From NCBI RefSeq assembly GCF_900141895.1, contig NZ_FQYT01000010.1, positions 32,897 through 96,896 of the forward strand: a DNA stretch of 64,000 nt, written 5' to 3'. The notes beneath the pieces are model-generated. The model was not told the DNA's origin. It worked only from the letters and a program-made list of their open reading frames with translations, and did not search any database. This DNA is from Parasporobacterium paucivorans DSM 15970 (GTDB lineage: Bacteria > Bacillota > Clostridia > Lachnospirales > Lachnospiraceae). Below, piece after piece: positions 26,497-34,620 of this stretch. The position numbers and the translations under genes are program-made. Numbering within the stretch: the stretch's first letter is position 1; every line of letters starts with the position of its first letter.

Positions 26497-28287
26497 ATGA
26501 ATGTTATCAACAGGCTTATTTCAAGGATTACCGGATTCTATGATGTGTTAGGCAGATTTATTCTGACTATATTGTTTCTCATAGCCCTGGCGGTTTGCAA
26601 CATCATCAGTATCAACAGCGAAACAGGGGACTATTCAAGGCTTATTTCCACATGTATTACAGGTGCCCTGTTAGGCGCCCTGGCCCAGGTTGTGTCAGAA
26701 AGATTTATGGAAGGCACGAAAGGGAGGCTGATAACCATGGCGGCCGCTATTATACTTACGGGTGCTTTTTATCTGTTCATTATTCCGCCGGGAACATCTG
26801 TCTATGGGACGTGGATGATAAAGACCCTGGTAACAGGCTTTGCCCTTTTTATGGCATTCATTCTGGTTCCATCCATAAAAGGCAGCTTCACGTTCAATCA
26901 GACCTTTATGGCAGCATTCAAAGCGCTTTTTATTGCTGTGTTTTTTGCCAGTATTCTTTTTGGCGGGATATCCCTGATAACCGCCGCAATCAATTCCCTT
27001 TTGTTTCCGGTCGGGAGCAAGTCCTACATGCATAGCGCAAATATAATCTATTCCCTGTTTGCCCCGCTGTATTTCTTTTCGCTTATTCCTTATTATCCAG
27101 GGAAAGGCATGGTCGAAAAAAGAGAAGAGGAAACGAAAAAGCTGGTTTCCTGTCCGAAGCTTTTAGAGATCCTGATTTCTTATATAATAGTCCCTTTGAC
27201 GGCGGTTTTTACGCTTATTCTGCTGGCATATATCATTATAAATATTGGAAATGAATTTTGGACGAACAGCCTCCTGGAGCCCATGCTGGTTGCTTATTCT
27301 ATTGTTGTCATACTTGTCTACATTCTTACAGGCAGCCTTCAGAATAAATCCGCCGTCCTGTTTAAAAGGATATTTCCGAAGGTACTGATACCGATCGTTC
27401 TTTTGCAGACAATCGCTTCCGCTGTAAAGGTCGGAGACATGGGACTCCCACATACGCGGTATTATGTGATTCTGTATGGCGCTTTCGCAATCATCGCAGG
27501 AATATTTTTCAGCTTCCTGTCCGTAAAAAAAACCGGGATTGTTATAATTATTCTGATTGTATTGTCCCTCTTGTCGGTAATCCCTCCTGTAGACGCTTTC
27601 ACGGTGGGCCGAGGCTATCAGCTCAACCTGCTGAAAAAAACTCTTGTAAGAAACGACATGCTGGTGGAGGGGGAAATTATCAGTAATCCGGGTATTCCGG
27701 ACAAGGATAAGGTGCTTATAACGCTCATAACCGATTATGTGTTCAGTCTTGGATACGAGGATGGTATAGACTGGCTGTCGGGTGGAGTCCTTTCTCGCGA
27801 CAACTTCTATAAGACGTTCGGCTTTGAGCAGCAATATTCGCCGAATGGATTTAACGGGGGAGGGTATGAGGGATATTCGGCTTTTCTTTCCTCAGATACT
27901 GTAATCGATATCTCCGGGTACGACAGGCTGATACCGTTCACATTTGAAGGGGATGATAAAGAGGTAAGAAATCTTACGTTAACTGAGACGGAAGTAGAAG
28001 GAAAATCCTATACTCTGCGGCTGGAAACGGATGCCGACTCGAAAAGGCTGGTCCTTTATAATGGAGAAATGAAGGAAGTCATTTCTATGAATCTGCAAGA
28101 GATTATTGATAAAATGTATGAGATGGGAGCAGCAAAAAAAGAATTGACACTGGAAGAGGCGACCTTTACGGAGAGAAATGCAGAAGCTGACTTAAGCCTG
28201 ATCATCAGGACGATGAATTTAGATACCAGCGGCGGGGAGACCGTATATCTGTATGTGGAAAGCATGATCCTTTTTGGCGTGAAATAA
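26497..28287 (+). CDS. DUF4153 multi-pass membrane protein
   Basis: A 596-residue protein of the DUF4153 family, function unknown. The N-terminal 370 residues contain about 10-11 hydrophobic segments; after the conserved RGYQLNLLKKTL stretch (about residue 373) a C-terminal soluble domain of about 220 residues begins, with an IPDKDKVLITLITDYVFS part and several beta strands. By topology the soluble part may lie on either face; I cannot tell. AAAGGAGGG precedes the ATG at good distance. It is divergent from pyc and alone in its transcript. Confidence 0.8.
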   Translation: MNVINRLISRITGFYDVLGRFILTILFLIALAVCNIISINSETGDYSRLISTCITGALLGALAQVVSERFMEGTKGRLITMAAAIILTGAFYLFIIPPGTSVYGTWMIKTLVTGFALFMAFILVPSIKGSFTFNQTFMAAFKALFIAVFFASILFGGISLITAAINSLLFPVGSKSYMHSANIIYSLFAPLYFFSLIPYYPGKGMVEKREEETKKLVSCPKLLEILISYIIVPLTAVFTLILLAYIIINIGNEFWTNSLLEPMLVAYSIVVILVYILTGSLQNKSAVLFKRIFPKVLIPIVLLQTIASAVKVGDMGLPHTRYYVILYGAFAIIAGIFFSFLSVKKTGIVIIILIVLSLLSVIPPVDAFTVGRGYQLNLLKKTLVRNDMLVEGEIISNPGIPDKDKVLITLITDYVFSLGYEDGIDWLSGGVLSRDNFYKTFGFEQQYSPNGFNGGGYEGYSAFLSSDTVIDISGYDRLIPFTFEGDDKEVRNLTLTETEVEGKSYTLRLETDADSKRLVLYNGEMKEVISMNLQEIIDKMYEMGAAKKELTLEEATFTERNAEADLSLIIRTMNLDTSGGETVYLYVESMILFGVK

Positions 28288-28297
28288 CGGAAATATA

Positions 28298-28333
28298 AAA
28301 ATGCAGGCGGTCATAGTGCACCGCCTGCATTTT
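28298..28333. terminator. bidirectional terminator between the DUF4153 gene and the ABC operon
   Basis: A perfect 14-bp stem (AAAATGCAGGCGGT) with an 8-base loop, flanked by A and T runs on both sides, located between converging genes. Confidence 0.9.
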
Positions 28334-28342
28334 CATGTCCTA

Positions 28343-29080
28343 TTATCCCTGCATAAATCTTGATAGAAAATCTTTGGTTTCCTGTCTTAGCGGGTTAACG
28401 AAAATCTGCTCCGGAGGTCCTTCCTCCCAGATAAGTCCATCATGCATATAGACAACGTGATTCGAAACTTCTTTGGCGAAAGCCATTTCATGAGTTACCA
28501 CAATCATGGTTAGGCCTTCAGCCGCCAGGGTTCGCATAACGGAAAGAACTTCTCCAACCATCTGGGGATCCAGGGCAGAAGTTGGTTCATCAAACAAGAG
28601 AACATCCGGCTTCATGGCAAGCGCCCGGGCGATGGCCACACGCTGCTTTTGCCCTCCGGACAGCTGACGGGGTTTTGCGTTGATAAACGGAGCCATTCCT
28701 ACTTTTTCCAGATAACGTAAAGCTTCTTTTTCAGCATCATTTTTTTTGATTTTGAGTATTTTTCTTAATCCAACTGTGCAGTTGTTCAGGACGGTCAGAT
28801 TTTCAAAGAGATTGAAGCTCTGAAATACCATGCCCACCTTTGAACGATACGCAGGGATGTTCCTGGTATCCAGAATGTTTACGCCATTGAAGATGATGGA
28901 ACCGCTGGAAGGTATTTCCAGGAGGTTTATGCATCGCAGAAGAGTGGATTTACCGGAGCCGGATGCGCCTATGATACAGGTTACATCACCTTTTGAAACG
29001 GTAAAGTTTATGTCCTTCAATACCTCGTGGCTTCCAAAACTTTTACTTAGATGATTGATTTCTATAATGTTAATACTCAT
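28343..29080 (-). CDS. polar amino-acid ABC transporter, ATP-binding protein
   Basis: The 245-residue ATPase of a GlnQ/HisP-type importer. Walker [10 protein letters not shown] (about residue 37), Q-loop VFQSFNLF, signature [15 protein letters not shown], Walker [15 protein letters not shown], and the switch His in VVTHEM are all intact. It overlaps the permease gene by four bases (ATGA). Third gene of a binding protein-permease-ATPase operon read on the minus strand. Confidence 0.95.
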   Translation of the reverse strand: MSINIIEINHLSKSFGSHEVLKDINFTVSKGDVTCIIGASGSGKSTLLRCINLLEIPSSGSIIFNGVNILDTRNIPAYRSKVGMVFQSFNLFENLTVLNNCTVGLRKILKIKKNDAEKEALRYLEKVGMAPFINAKPRQLSGGQKQRVAIARALAMKPDVLLFDEPTSALDPQMVGEVLSVMRTLAAEGLTMIVVTHEMAFAKEVSNHVVYMHDGLIWEEGPPEQIFVNPLRQETKDFLSRFMQG

Positions 29081-29907
29081 TTTCTGCCACCCCGCTTTGT
29101 CTGAAAATGAACCATGCCGCTGGTGTGTGCAAGCGTGTCAGTGGTTGCAAGATTGTAATCGGCAGGCCCCTGCATCTTCTTCTCCACCAATCGTAAAACT
29201 TTCGAGAAGAAAACGGTCATGATGAGATACATAACCATTGCGATTGTGTTTGCCTCAAAGTAAGTATAGTATGTACCTGCTACGGATTTTGTCGCAAAGA
29301 AGAGTTCTACCGTTCCGATTACAGAAAGTACACAGGTGTCCTTGATGTTGATAATCAGATTGTTTCCAATCTGTGGCATAATATTGCGAAGCGCCTGGGG
29401 AAGGATGACATTTGTCATGGACTGTAGATGCGTCATTCCAATTGCTTTTGCCCCCTCAATCTGACCATTGTCAATGGACAGAATACCTCCACGGACCGTT
29501 TCGGACATGTAGGCTCCTGTGTTTATCGATACGATTAAAAAAGCAGCAAACCACATGGTCATGTTTATGTCAAACAATACGGCCGACCCGTAATAAATGA
29601 ACATTGCCTGGACCATCATCGGCGTGCCCCGAAAGACTTCTACATAGATGGTCAGAATCCCTTTGACAATCTTCATGATCACTTTCTTTGCCATGGAATC
29701 GCGTTTGGTAACAGGTATGCTTTGGATGATTCCGACAATAAAACCGATAATGCATCCGATTATTGTACCCACAATCGCGATAAGAAGGGTAGTTCCTGCA
29801 CCCTGCAATAATGAGCCGCCATAATTCTGCAGGATAAATATGATACGGCCGAAAAAATCGGCAGGAAGTGAACTGCTGTTAAGTACTGAACTGAAATAAT
29901 CAATCAT
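29077..29907 (-). CDS. polar amino-acid ABC transporter, permease
   Basis: A 276-residue HisM/GlnP-type permease with about five membrane segments. The conserved EAA loop appears as [24 protein letters not shown], here in part [11 protein letters not shown] then ILPQALRN (about residue 180), and the N-terminal [16 protein letters not shown] is typical of the family. An extra C-terminal tail of about 30 residues follows the last helix. It starts 19 bases after the binding-protein gene and overlaps the ATPase gene; it may form a homodimer, because no second permease is present. Confidence 0.93.
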   Translation of the reverse strand: MIDYFSSVLNSSSLPADFFGRIIFILQNYGGSLLQGAGTTLLIAIVGTIIGCIIGFIVGIIQSIPVTKRDSMAKKVIMKIVKGILTIYVEVFRGTPMMVQAMFIYYGSAVLFDINMTMWFAAFLIVSINTGAYMSETVRGGILSIDNGQIEGAKAIGMTHLQSMTNVILPQALRNIMPQIGNNLIINIKDTCVLSVIGTVELFFATKSVAGTYYTYFEANTIAMVMYLIMTVFFSKVLRLVEKKMQGPADYNLATTDTLAHTSGMVHFQTKRGGRK

Positions 29908-29926
29908 AATGTTCTTCTTTCCTTAT

Positions 29927-30793
29927 TTATTCAGATAAAGGCTGAACAGAAATCGCTTCCTCCATCATGGTTTTAAAATCATCTTCCGTGAGGGTTGCAA
30001 GTGCACCATTGATCAGTCCGAGCAATTCTGAGTTGCCTTTTTTCAAAGAGATGCCAATATTGATTTCTTCGTCAGAAACTGAAAAATTGTCATCTGTCTG
30101 GTTGAAGTCCAATAAAGTAAAGTTGTCATATACCTGTAATGCTGCGAGGGCTGTCGGCATATCTGTTACAACAAGGTTGACCTTGCCTGAATCAAGAGCT
30201 GTCATCATAGCAGGGGCCGACTCCATTGCTGCAAGAATATTAGCATCCTTAATTTGAGGAAGGCAATCATTATACCATACCGTACTCAGCTGAGAGGTAC
30301 AAGTTGCTCCTGCCAGGTCAGAGAGGCCCTTTGCAGATGCATAGGGGGAATCTTTGGTTGTCAGGGCGACAATGGAGGCATAATAGTAAGGTGTTGAAAA
30401 ATCAACAGTCTGCTGACGCTCTGCTGTGATGGACTGGCCTGCGATAACACAGTCAATAGTACCGGACTGAACGGCTAAAGGGAGGCTGTCCCAATCGATT
30501 TTGTAAATTTCCAAATCGTAACCTATGTAGTCAGCAATATATTTTGCCATCATTACATCGTAACCATATGCATAATTGCTGCTATCCACAATAGGGACTG
30601 CGCCGTTGGAGTCGTCAGACTGGGCCCAGTTGTACGGTGCATAGGCACACTCCATACCAACCCGGAGCACAGGCCTGTCTTTCCCGGATGCCGTTGATGT
30701 AGTTTCGTTACTGCCTGACGCAGATGAGTTTCCACATGCGCCAAGGGTAAGCAGTGTGGTGACCAATAATAAAGCTGTGATAATTTTTTTCAT
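29927..30793 (-). CDS. polar amino-acid ABC transporter, substrate-binding lipoprotein
   Basis: A 288-residue family 3 solute-binding protein. The signal peptide ends in the lipobox LGAC (Cys 20), so it is a lipid-anchored extracellular receptor. The mature part starts after a Ser/Thr-rich linker with VLRVGMECAYAPYNWAQ; the MEC-YAP-NW pattern plus NGAVPI and AYGYDVMMAKYIAD are typical of a Firmicute clade of amino-acid receptors. The ligand is not certain; basic or sulfur amino acids are both possible. The gene opens the operon and is preceded by a 170-base leader with an intrinsic terminator, so transcription is probably attenuated. Confidence 0.93.
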   Translation of the reverse strand: MKKIITALLLVTTLLTLGACGNSSASGSNETTSTASGKDRPVLRVGMECAYAPYNWAQSDDSNGAVPIVDSSNYAYGYDVMMAKYIADYIGYDLEIYKIDWDSLPLAVQSGTIDCVIAGQSITAERQQTVDFSTPYYYASIVALTTKDSPYASAKGLSDLAGATCTSQLSTVWYNDCLPQIKDANILAAMESAPAMMTALDSGKVNLVVTDMPTALAALQVYDNFTLLDFNQTDDNFSVSDEEINIGISLKKGNSELLGLINGALATLTEDDFKTMMEEAISVQPLSE

Positions 30794-30856
30794 GATTTTT
30801 CCCGCCTTTTGTTTTTTTTACATATTATATAGGCATCAGATGATAGAGATAAATGA

Positions 30857-31022
30857 AAAACCTTAAAGACTTTTGAGCAAGCTTTAAGGTTTTATTAATT
30901 TAGGATAAACTATTCATCAATAATGGTCTCTCAGACAGCGCTTCACAAAAGTGAACGTTCGCTACGCCTCTATCAACGTGACTGGAAATATAAGCCACAT
31001 CCCTATATTATATTGTAATCGT
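30857..31022 (-). ncRNA. structured leader RNA with terminator, upstream of the amino-acid ABC operon
   Basis: Read on the minus strand from about 31022 to 30853. Visible elements in order: a hairpin GUGGCU/AGUCAC (about 30999-30979); GAUAGAG (30974-30968), complementary to CUCUAUC at 30848-30842 beyond the terminator; a long hairpin AGCG..UUCAC/GUGAA..CGCU; a hairpin GUCU/AGAC; and an intrinsic terminator AAAACCTTAAAG/CTTTAAGGTTTT (30893-30857) with TTTTTCATTT after it. The GAUAGAG-CUCUAUC pairing encloses the terminator. This looks like a cis-acting attenuator or riboswitch. I could not match it to T-box, lysine, SAM, glycine or guanidine classes. Confidence 0.6.
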
Positions 31023-31028
31023 AGCCCC

Positions 31029-31057
31029 ATTATATAAAAGTGGAATAAAAAAGTCAA
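31029..31057 (-). promoter_or_regulatory. promoter of the amino-acid ABC operon leader
   Basis: On the minus strand TTGACT, exactly 17 bases, TATAAT. The -35 box is embedded in TCACGTTGAC, and TCACGTTGA occurs again in the leader (30982-30974). Confidence 0.75.
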
Positions 31058-31116
31058 CGTGATTTTGGGATAGAGTCTGTCATAAAAAGTTTGAAAATAG
31101 AAAAAAATAAATGATG

Positions 31117-31145
31117 TTGACAACAATGAAAAAATCATATATATT
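31117..31145 (+). promoter_or_regulatory. promoter of the c-di-GMP riboswitch transcript
   Basis: TTGACA (31117-31122), 17 bases, TATATT (31140-31145), about 40 bases before the aptamer and divergent from the ABC operon promoter. Confidence 0.75.
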
Positions 31146-31184
31146 AAGAAATAGTTACAAATTTATTAATAAAATATGCAAGTA

Positions 31185-31278
31185 CACAATTGAAAAAGCA
31201 AAGTCTTTGAAAGAAGATGACGCAAAGCCGTGAGTCTAAAGCAGTTCTACTGCCAGGATTGTCAGGTTGCCAATGGGT
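31185..31278 (+). promoter_or_regulatory. c-di-GMP-I (GEMM-I) riboswitch aptamer
   Basis: The sequence GCAAAG, a 5-bp hairpin TCTTT-GAAA-GAAGA with a GNRA tetraloop, then GACGCAAAGCC, then GAGTCTAAAGCAG, and finally CAGGTTGCC matches the GEMM-I consensus piece by piece, including the tetraloop, its receptor-type CTAAA and the ligand-binding joining segments. Short P1 pairing is offered by ATTG (31189-31192) and CAAT (31271-31274). It senses the second messenger cyclic di-GMP. The terminator at 31331 follows after about 50 bases, which predicts transcriptional control. Confidence 0.85.
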
Positions 31279-31330
31279 AAAATAGACGGATAATGGATAT
31301 ATGCACATATATATTTATTGTTGAATTCTT

Positions 31331-31359
31331 AAGGGCGCCAGATCGGCGGCCTTTTTTTT
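31331..31359 (+). terminator. expression-platform terminator of the c-di-GMP riboswitch
   Basis: AAGGGCGCC pairs with GGCGGCCTT (eight pairs and one central G-G mismatch), loop AGATC, then eight T (31352-31359). It lies 44 bases before the protease start. Confidence 0.82.
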
Positions 31360-31402
31360 GCACATGATAAGAGGCAAGAGGGGATATTTATGGAGGAGAG
31401 AC

Positions 31403-32446
31403 ATGAAAAACAGTAGAAGAAAAGTGATGATTGGACTGATTGCCGCGCTTGCAGTTTTAACGGCTGGAGCGTACAGTGTGAAATCCGTGACCGATGTGTA
31501 TGCGGATAACGCGAAAATATCGGAAACATCTCCAATGGATATAAGTTACTCATCACTATTCTCGGAATTGACGGAAGTGAAAAAACAGGCATCAATCGAT
31601 AATGCCAGTCAAGTGATCAGCCAGGTTCAGCAGGAGCCCGGGCTGGCTGCTGCTGAACAGGCGCAGGCGGTGGCCTCGACTGATAACACAAGTATACTGG
31701 CGGAAACGCAGGCTCCAGTTTCGGGGCCTGTCATCACAGATACCAATCAGACTATGTGGTCTGTGGCATCCGTGAATGTGCGTTCAGGGTGCGGACCTTC
31801 TTATTCCGTAATCGGCACCCTTTCATACGGGCAGGGCATCACGGTTACCGGCACGGCTGACAATGGCTGGAACAGGATTGATTACAACAACACAATAGGT
31901 TATGTTAAGGCCTCCTATTTGCAGGCTCAGGAAATCCAGGCTCCAGTCCAGCCACCTGCCCCGGTCTATTCAGGAAGGGTACTGCTGGAAGGCGGAGCTG
32001 GAACATCGCTTGCCAGCCTTACAGAAAGTTATCTCAGTAAGATTTCTCCCTCCATCGTGAATGCATTCTATAATTCCGGGTGGGCCATAACCGTGACAAC
32101 ATATGATATCGCATCAACATATTATGGAAGCACTTCGCTTGGAACACTTGCGGGTCTTACCATGACTGGAAGAAGCATGATTTATCTTGCGGCCAGCAGC
32201 AATTCAATACAAAGGGCTGCCGTCCACGAATTTGGCCATGCATTCGACTGTATGAATGGTTTTCCCTCCCAGTCCGAAGAGTTCAAAGCAATATTCAATG
32301 AAGAAAAAGCTATTTTTGGAAGCGGATATATAACAAGCAATTCCTATGAGTACTTTGCGGAGTGTTTCAACAAATATTTCAGCGGCACGTTGGGTGCAGC
32401 GCCCAAAACAAACGATTTCATGAGCCGGCTGGTAAGCAAATATTAA
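31403..32446 (+). CDS. secreted SH3b-domain zinc metalloprotease, PPEP/ATLF-like
   Basis: A 347-residue exported protein. Signal peptide: SRRK then a hydrophobic core, likely cut after VYA (about residue 34). A Ser/Ala/Gln-rich spacer leads to a bacterial SH3 domain (about residues 118-175, VNVRSGCGPSYSVIGTL, GWNRIDYNNTIGYV), which usually binds cell wall. A linker with PVQPPAPV follows, then a protease domain with HEFGHAFD (His 275, Glu 276, His 279) and, downstream, the EYFAECF motif whose Glu 320 fits the third zinc ligand. This layout matches the anthrax-lethal-factor-like fold of Clostridioides Pro-Pro endopeptidases such as PPEP-1, which is also under a c-di-GMP-I riboswitch. GGAGGAG precedes the ATG; the longer frame lacks a ribosome site and a signal peptide. 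Confidence 0.85.
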   Translation: MKNSRRKVMIGLIAALAVLTAGAYSVKSVTDVYADNAKISETSPMDISYSSLFSELTEVKKQASIDNASQVISQVQQEPGLAAAEQAQAVASTDNTSILAETQAPVSGPVITDTNQTMWSVASVNVRSGCGPSYSVIGTLSYGQGITVTGTADNGWNRIDYNNTIGYVKASYLQAQEIQAPVQPPAPVYSGRVLLEGGAGTSLASLTESYLSKISPSIVNAFYNSGWAITVTTYDIASTYYGSTSLGTLAGLTMTGRSMIYLAASSNSIQRAAVHEFGHAFDCMNGFPSQSEEFKAIFNEEKAIFGSGYITSNSYEYFAECFNKYFSGTLGAAPKTNDFMSRLVSKY

Positions 32447-32452
32447 AATAAA

Positions 32453-32998
32453 TCAGGACATGCATCCCTGCTCTGTATCCGGCGTCATGTCCTGTTTTTT
32501 TGATGCTGCAGGTTTCCGGTTTCGATATATGACCATAAAAGTATTTGTCAGGGTGATTATATTATTGATGATTGCTGCGATATTGATAAGATAAATATTG
32601 TATACAAGCCAGAAAAGAGAAGTCAGGATGGAAATGGCGGCAATTGATGTTACGGTTTTCCCTCTCAGCAAACCTATGGAATAAACAACGGATGCAAATA
32701 CCGGGAACATCGATATCAGAGAATGGTCTATAAAAAGCAGAAACCAGGTGAACGCAATTCCTATAAATGCAAAGTTGATTACATTTCGCACGCCTTTCAG
32801 GCAAAGAAAGTTTCTTAAAAGGGATACAGCGTTGGCGTAGACTCCGGACCAGCCTCCCAGAAGAACCTGGGCAACTATCTGGGCAGCAGGCTCTATGCAC
32901 TGCAATTTAATCAGTCTGGTTCGATCTTTTTGCCACATGCTCAGACAGAATATAATCAGCGCAAGGGTTGAAAAAATCTGCGAAATTACGTAAATCAT
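32453..32998 (-). CDS. YgjV-family inner membrane protein
   Basis: A 181-residue protein with about six hydrophobic segments, matching the YgjV (Imp-YgjV) family of unknown function. The N-terminal IFSTLALIIFCLSMWQKDRT and the repeated aromatic-hydrophobic pattern fit that family. AGGAGG is placed five bases before the ATG on the minus strand. The tail is hydrophilic (KPAASKKQDMTPD). No neighbour suggests a role. Confidence 0.72.
   Translation of the reverse strand: MIYVISQIFSTLALIIFCLSMWQKDRTRLIKLQCIEPAAQIVAQVLLGGWSGVYANAVSLLRNFLCLKGVRNVINFAFIGIAFTWFLLFIDHSLISMFPVFASVVYSIGLLRGKTVTSIAAISILTSLFWLVYNIYLINIAAIINNIITLTNTFMVIYRNRKPAASKKQDMTPDTEQGCMS
32454..32501 (+). terminator. terminator of the metalloprotease gene
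   Basis: CAGGACATG and CATGTCCTG form a 9-bp stem over a 23-base loop, followed by seven T. It overlaps the last codons of the convergent YgjV-like gene. Confidence 0.75.
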
Positions 32999-33032
32999 AA
33001 TACCTCCTGAAACTGTAAATGAAATGCCCCTC

Positions 33033-33062
33033 TTGACAAGAGCGGTATTATCATACTACAAT
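33033..33062 (+). promoter_or_regulatory. promoter of the 67-aa protein gene
   Basis: TTGACA (33033-33038), 18 bases, TACAAT (33057-33062), 38 bases before the start. Confidence 0.6.
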
Positions 33063-33100
33063 CTTGTCGGAAAGAATACAGATATTTTGGAGGGCAATAA

Positions 33101-33304
33101 ATGAATATCGACAAATTTTATAATGACATGCTGGATATTATGGAATGGGTTAATGTGGAAGAACAAAAGGTTACCAAAATGCTCCAGGAACAAGGAGTTC
33201 CATTGGATGTCATGAATGACAATTATGAAGAATATGCTTATATCCTGGAGGAACGCGACAGACGAATGGCCGACATGAAGGAAAAATATAATATAAAAGA
33301 TTGA
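33101..33304 (+). CDS. 67-aa acidic helical protein of unknown function
   Basis: An ATG preceded by TTGGAGGG starts a 67-codon frame with its own promoter and a strong terminator 37 bases after the stop, so it is a complete single-gene unit. The product is hydrophilic, rich in Glu, Asp, Met and Lys, and probably all helical (LDIMEWVNVEEQKVTKMLQE, then a second helix ILEERDRRMADMKEKY), without membrane segment or Cys. I do not recognise it. Confidence 0.7.
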   Translation: MNIDKFYNDMLDIMEWVNVEEQKVTKMLQEQGVPLDVMNDNYEEYAYILEERDRRMADMKEKYNIKD

Positions 33305-33341
33305 AAAAATAAGCTGTGCGAGAAGCCGCAGGGGCAGCGAA

Positions 33342-33381
33342 AAGAAGGAGGTATCCGGGAGGGGGTACTTTCTTCTTTTTT
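33342..33381 (+). terminator. terminator after the 67-aa protein gene
   Basis: A 15-bp stem (AAGAAGGAGGTATCC, with several G-T pairs) with loop GGGAGG is followed by a T run. Confidence 0.8.
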
Positions 33382-33419
33382 GGAAATCCGCAGGTTGCAT
33401 TCCCATGAAAACCCAGGCA

Positions 33420-33428
33420 TGGTATAAT
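33420..33428 (+). promoter_or_regulatory. extended -10 promoter of the 2-hydroxyacid dehydrogenase gene
   Basis: TGGTATAAT, i.e. TG-N-TATAAT, without a well-placed -35 box, 34 bases before the ATG. Confidence 0.5.
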
Positions 33429-33462
33429 ATTGGACAAAGATAAGAATAAAGGAGCGGATTTG

Positions 33463-34410
33463 ATGAAAATTGTAATACTGGATACATGCACTATCACTAA
33501 TGGCGATGTTTCCCTGCAGGAAATCGAAACAGCGGGGCAAACTTCATATTATGATATTCTGAGCAAAGAAGAAATCATTAACGTATCGAAAGAAGCGGAT
33601 GCGATTATCTGCAATAAAGCAAATATCGACGAAGAAATCATGTCCAGGTGCCTGAATCTGAAATATGTGGGGGTCTTTGCGACAGGTTATAATAATATTG
33701 ATCTCCTGGCGGCTTCCAGACACGGCATATCCGTTGCAAATGTACCGGGTTATTCAACGGATAGTGTAGCCATGCTCGCGTTCGCAATGATTCTTGAATT
33801 TGCCACGAGCTTCAGCCGATATAATGAATCGGTCCATAACGGGGACTGGGTAAGAAGCAGGCAGTTCAGTTATTTTTCTTATCCAATTTCAGAACTCGCC
33901 GGCAAGACGCTCGGCATATACGGTTTTGGAAATATAGGCAGGAAGATGGCTGAAATAGGAAGAGCCTTTGGCATGAACATCATTGCTTACAGCAAGAGCA
34001 GAAAAACATCCGATTTTGTCCGGTTTGTATCTGAGGAAGAGATATTTTCCCTGCCGGATTATCTCAGTCTCCATTGTCCGCTTACTTCGGAAACGGCGAA
34101 CCTTGTGAATGCGAATACTCTGTCTCAGATGAAGTCCTCCGCTTTTCTCATAAATACATGCAGAGGAGGAGTGATTACAGAAGAAGATCTTGTGAATGCA
34201 TTGAATAACGGAATAATCGCAGGAGCCGGCATTGATGTTTTGGAAACGGAACCAATGAAGGAGAACCACCCGTATCTCGCGGCAAAAAATTGCCTGATAA
34301 CGCCGCATATCGGATGGGCTGCCATAGAGTCGAGGGAGAGGCTTATCGCCCTGGTGGCCGAAAACGTGAAGAGCTTCTTTGCGGGAAATCCAATAAATAT
34401 AGTAAATTAA
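33463..34410 (+). CDS. D-isomer-specific 2-hydroxyacid dehydrogenase
   Basis: A 315-residue NAD(P)-dependent oxidoreductase that interconverts a 2-oxoacid and a D-2-hydroxyacid, perhaps hydroxypyruvate/D-glycerate. The nucleotide-binding motif is GIYGFGNIGRKMAEI (about residue 147), the catalytic residues fall in NTCRGGVITEEDL (Arg, about residue 230), VLETEP (Glu) and ITPHIGWAA (His). The start at 33463 has AAAGGAG nine to ten bases upstream; the longer frame does not. It has a terminator at 34448. Confidence 0.9.
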   Translation: MKIVILDTCTITNGDVSLQEIETAGQTSYYDILSKEEIINVSKEADAIICNKANIDEEIMSRCLNLKYVGVFATGYNNIDLLAASRHGISVANVPGYSTDSVAMLAFAMILEFATSFSRYNESVHNGDWVRSRQFSYFSYPISELAGKTLGIYGFGNIGRKMAEIGRAFGMNIIAYSKSRKTSDFVRFVSEEEIFSLPDYLSLHCPLTSETANLVNANTLSQMKSSAFLINTCRGGVITEEDLVNALNNGIIAGAGIDVLETEPMKENHPYLAAKNCLITPHIGWAAIESRERLIALVAENVKSFFAGNPINIVN

Positions 34411-34447
34411 GGGAATCTGGAAGTTCCAGGAAGATGGCTGAAACAAT

Positions 34448-34477
34448 AAAAACACTCCGGAAAACGGGAGTGTTTTT
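34448..34477. terminator. terminator after the 2-hydroxyacid dehydrogenase gene
   Basis: AAAAACACTCC and GGGAGTGTTTTT form a 10-11 bp stem. Its A and T flanks allow termination in both directions, including from the tRNA-Thr gene opposite. Confidence 0.85.
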
Positions 34478-34525
34478 AGTTTGAAAATTATGGAAAACCC
34501 TGATATAATGGGCGGATACAAAAAA

Positions 34526-34598
34526 AGCTCCCGACCGGATTTGAACCGGAGACCTCTACCTTACCAAGGTAGCGCTCTACCAGCTGAGCTACGGGGGC
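34526..34598 (-). tRNA. tRNA-Thr (GGT)
   Basis: 73 nt. The anticodon stem CTACC/GGTAG holds loop TTGGTAA, anticodon GGT. The D arm has GTAGCTCAGCTGGTAGAGC and the T arm GGTTCAAATCC. The acceptor stem GCCCCCG/CGGGAGC carries one C-A mismatch at position 3-70. The discriminator is U73, as in Bacillus tRNA-Thr; CCA is not encoded. A TTTTTTT run follows directly after the 3' end. This tRNA reads ACC, the specifier codon of the thrS T-box at 49903. Confidence 0.92.
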
Positions 34599-34620
34599 TT
34601 AATGCGTTAAATACCTGTAT

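Noticed and set aside
30842..31022. Lysine riboswitch (L-box) upstream of the ABC transporter
   Set aside because: GAUAGAGGCG resembles the L-box 5' end, but the following AGUA and GAAGGGG-type core elements are absent and the leader is too short.
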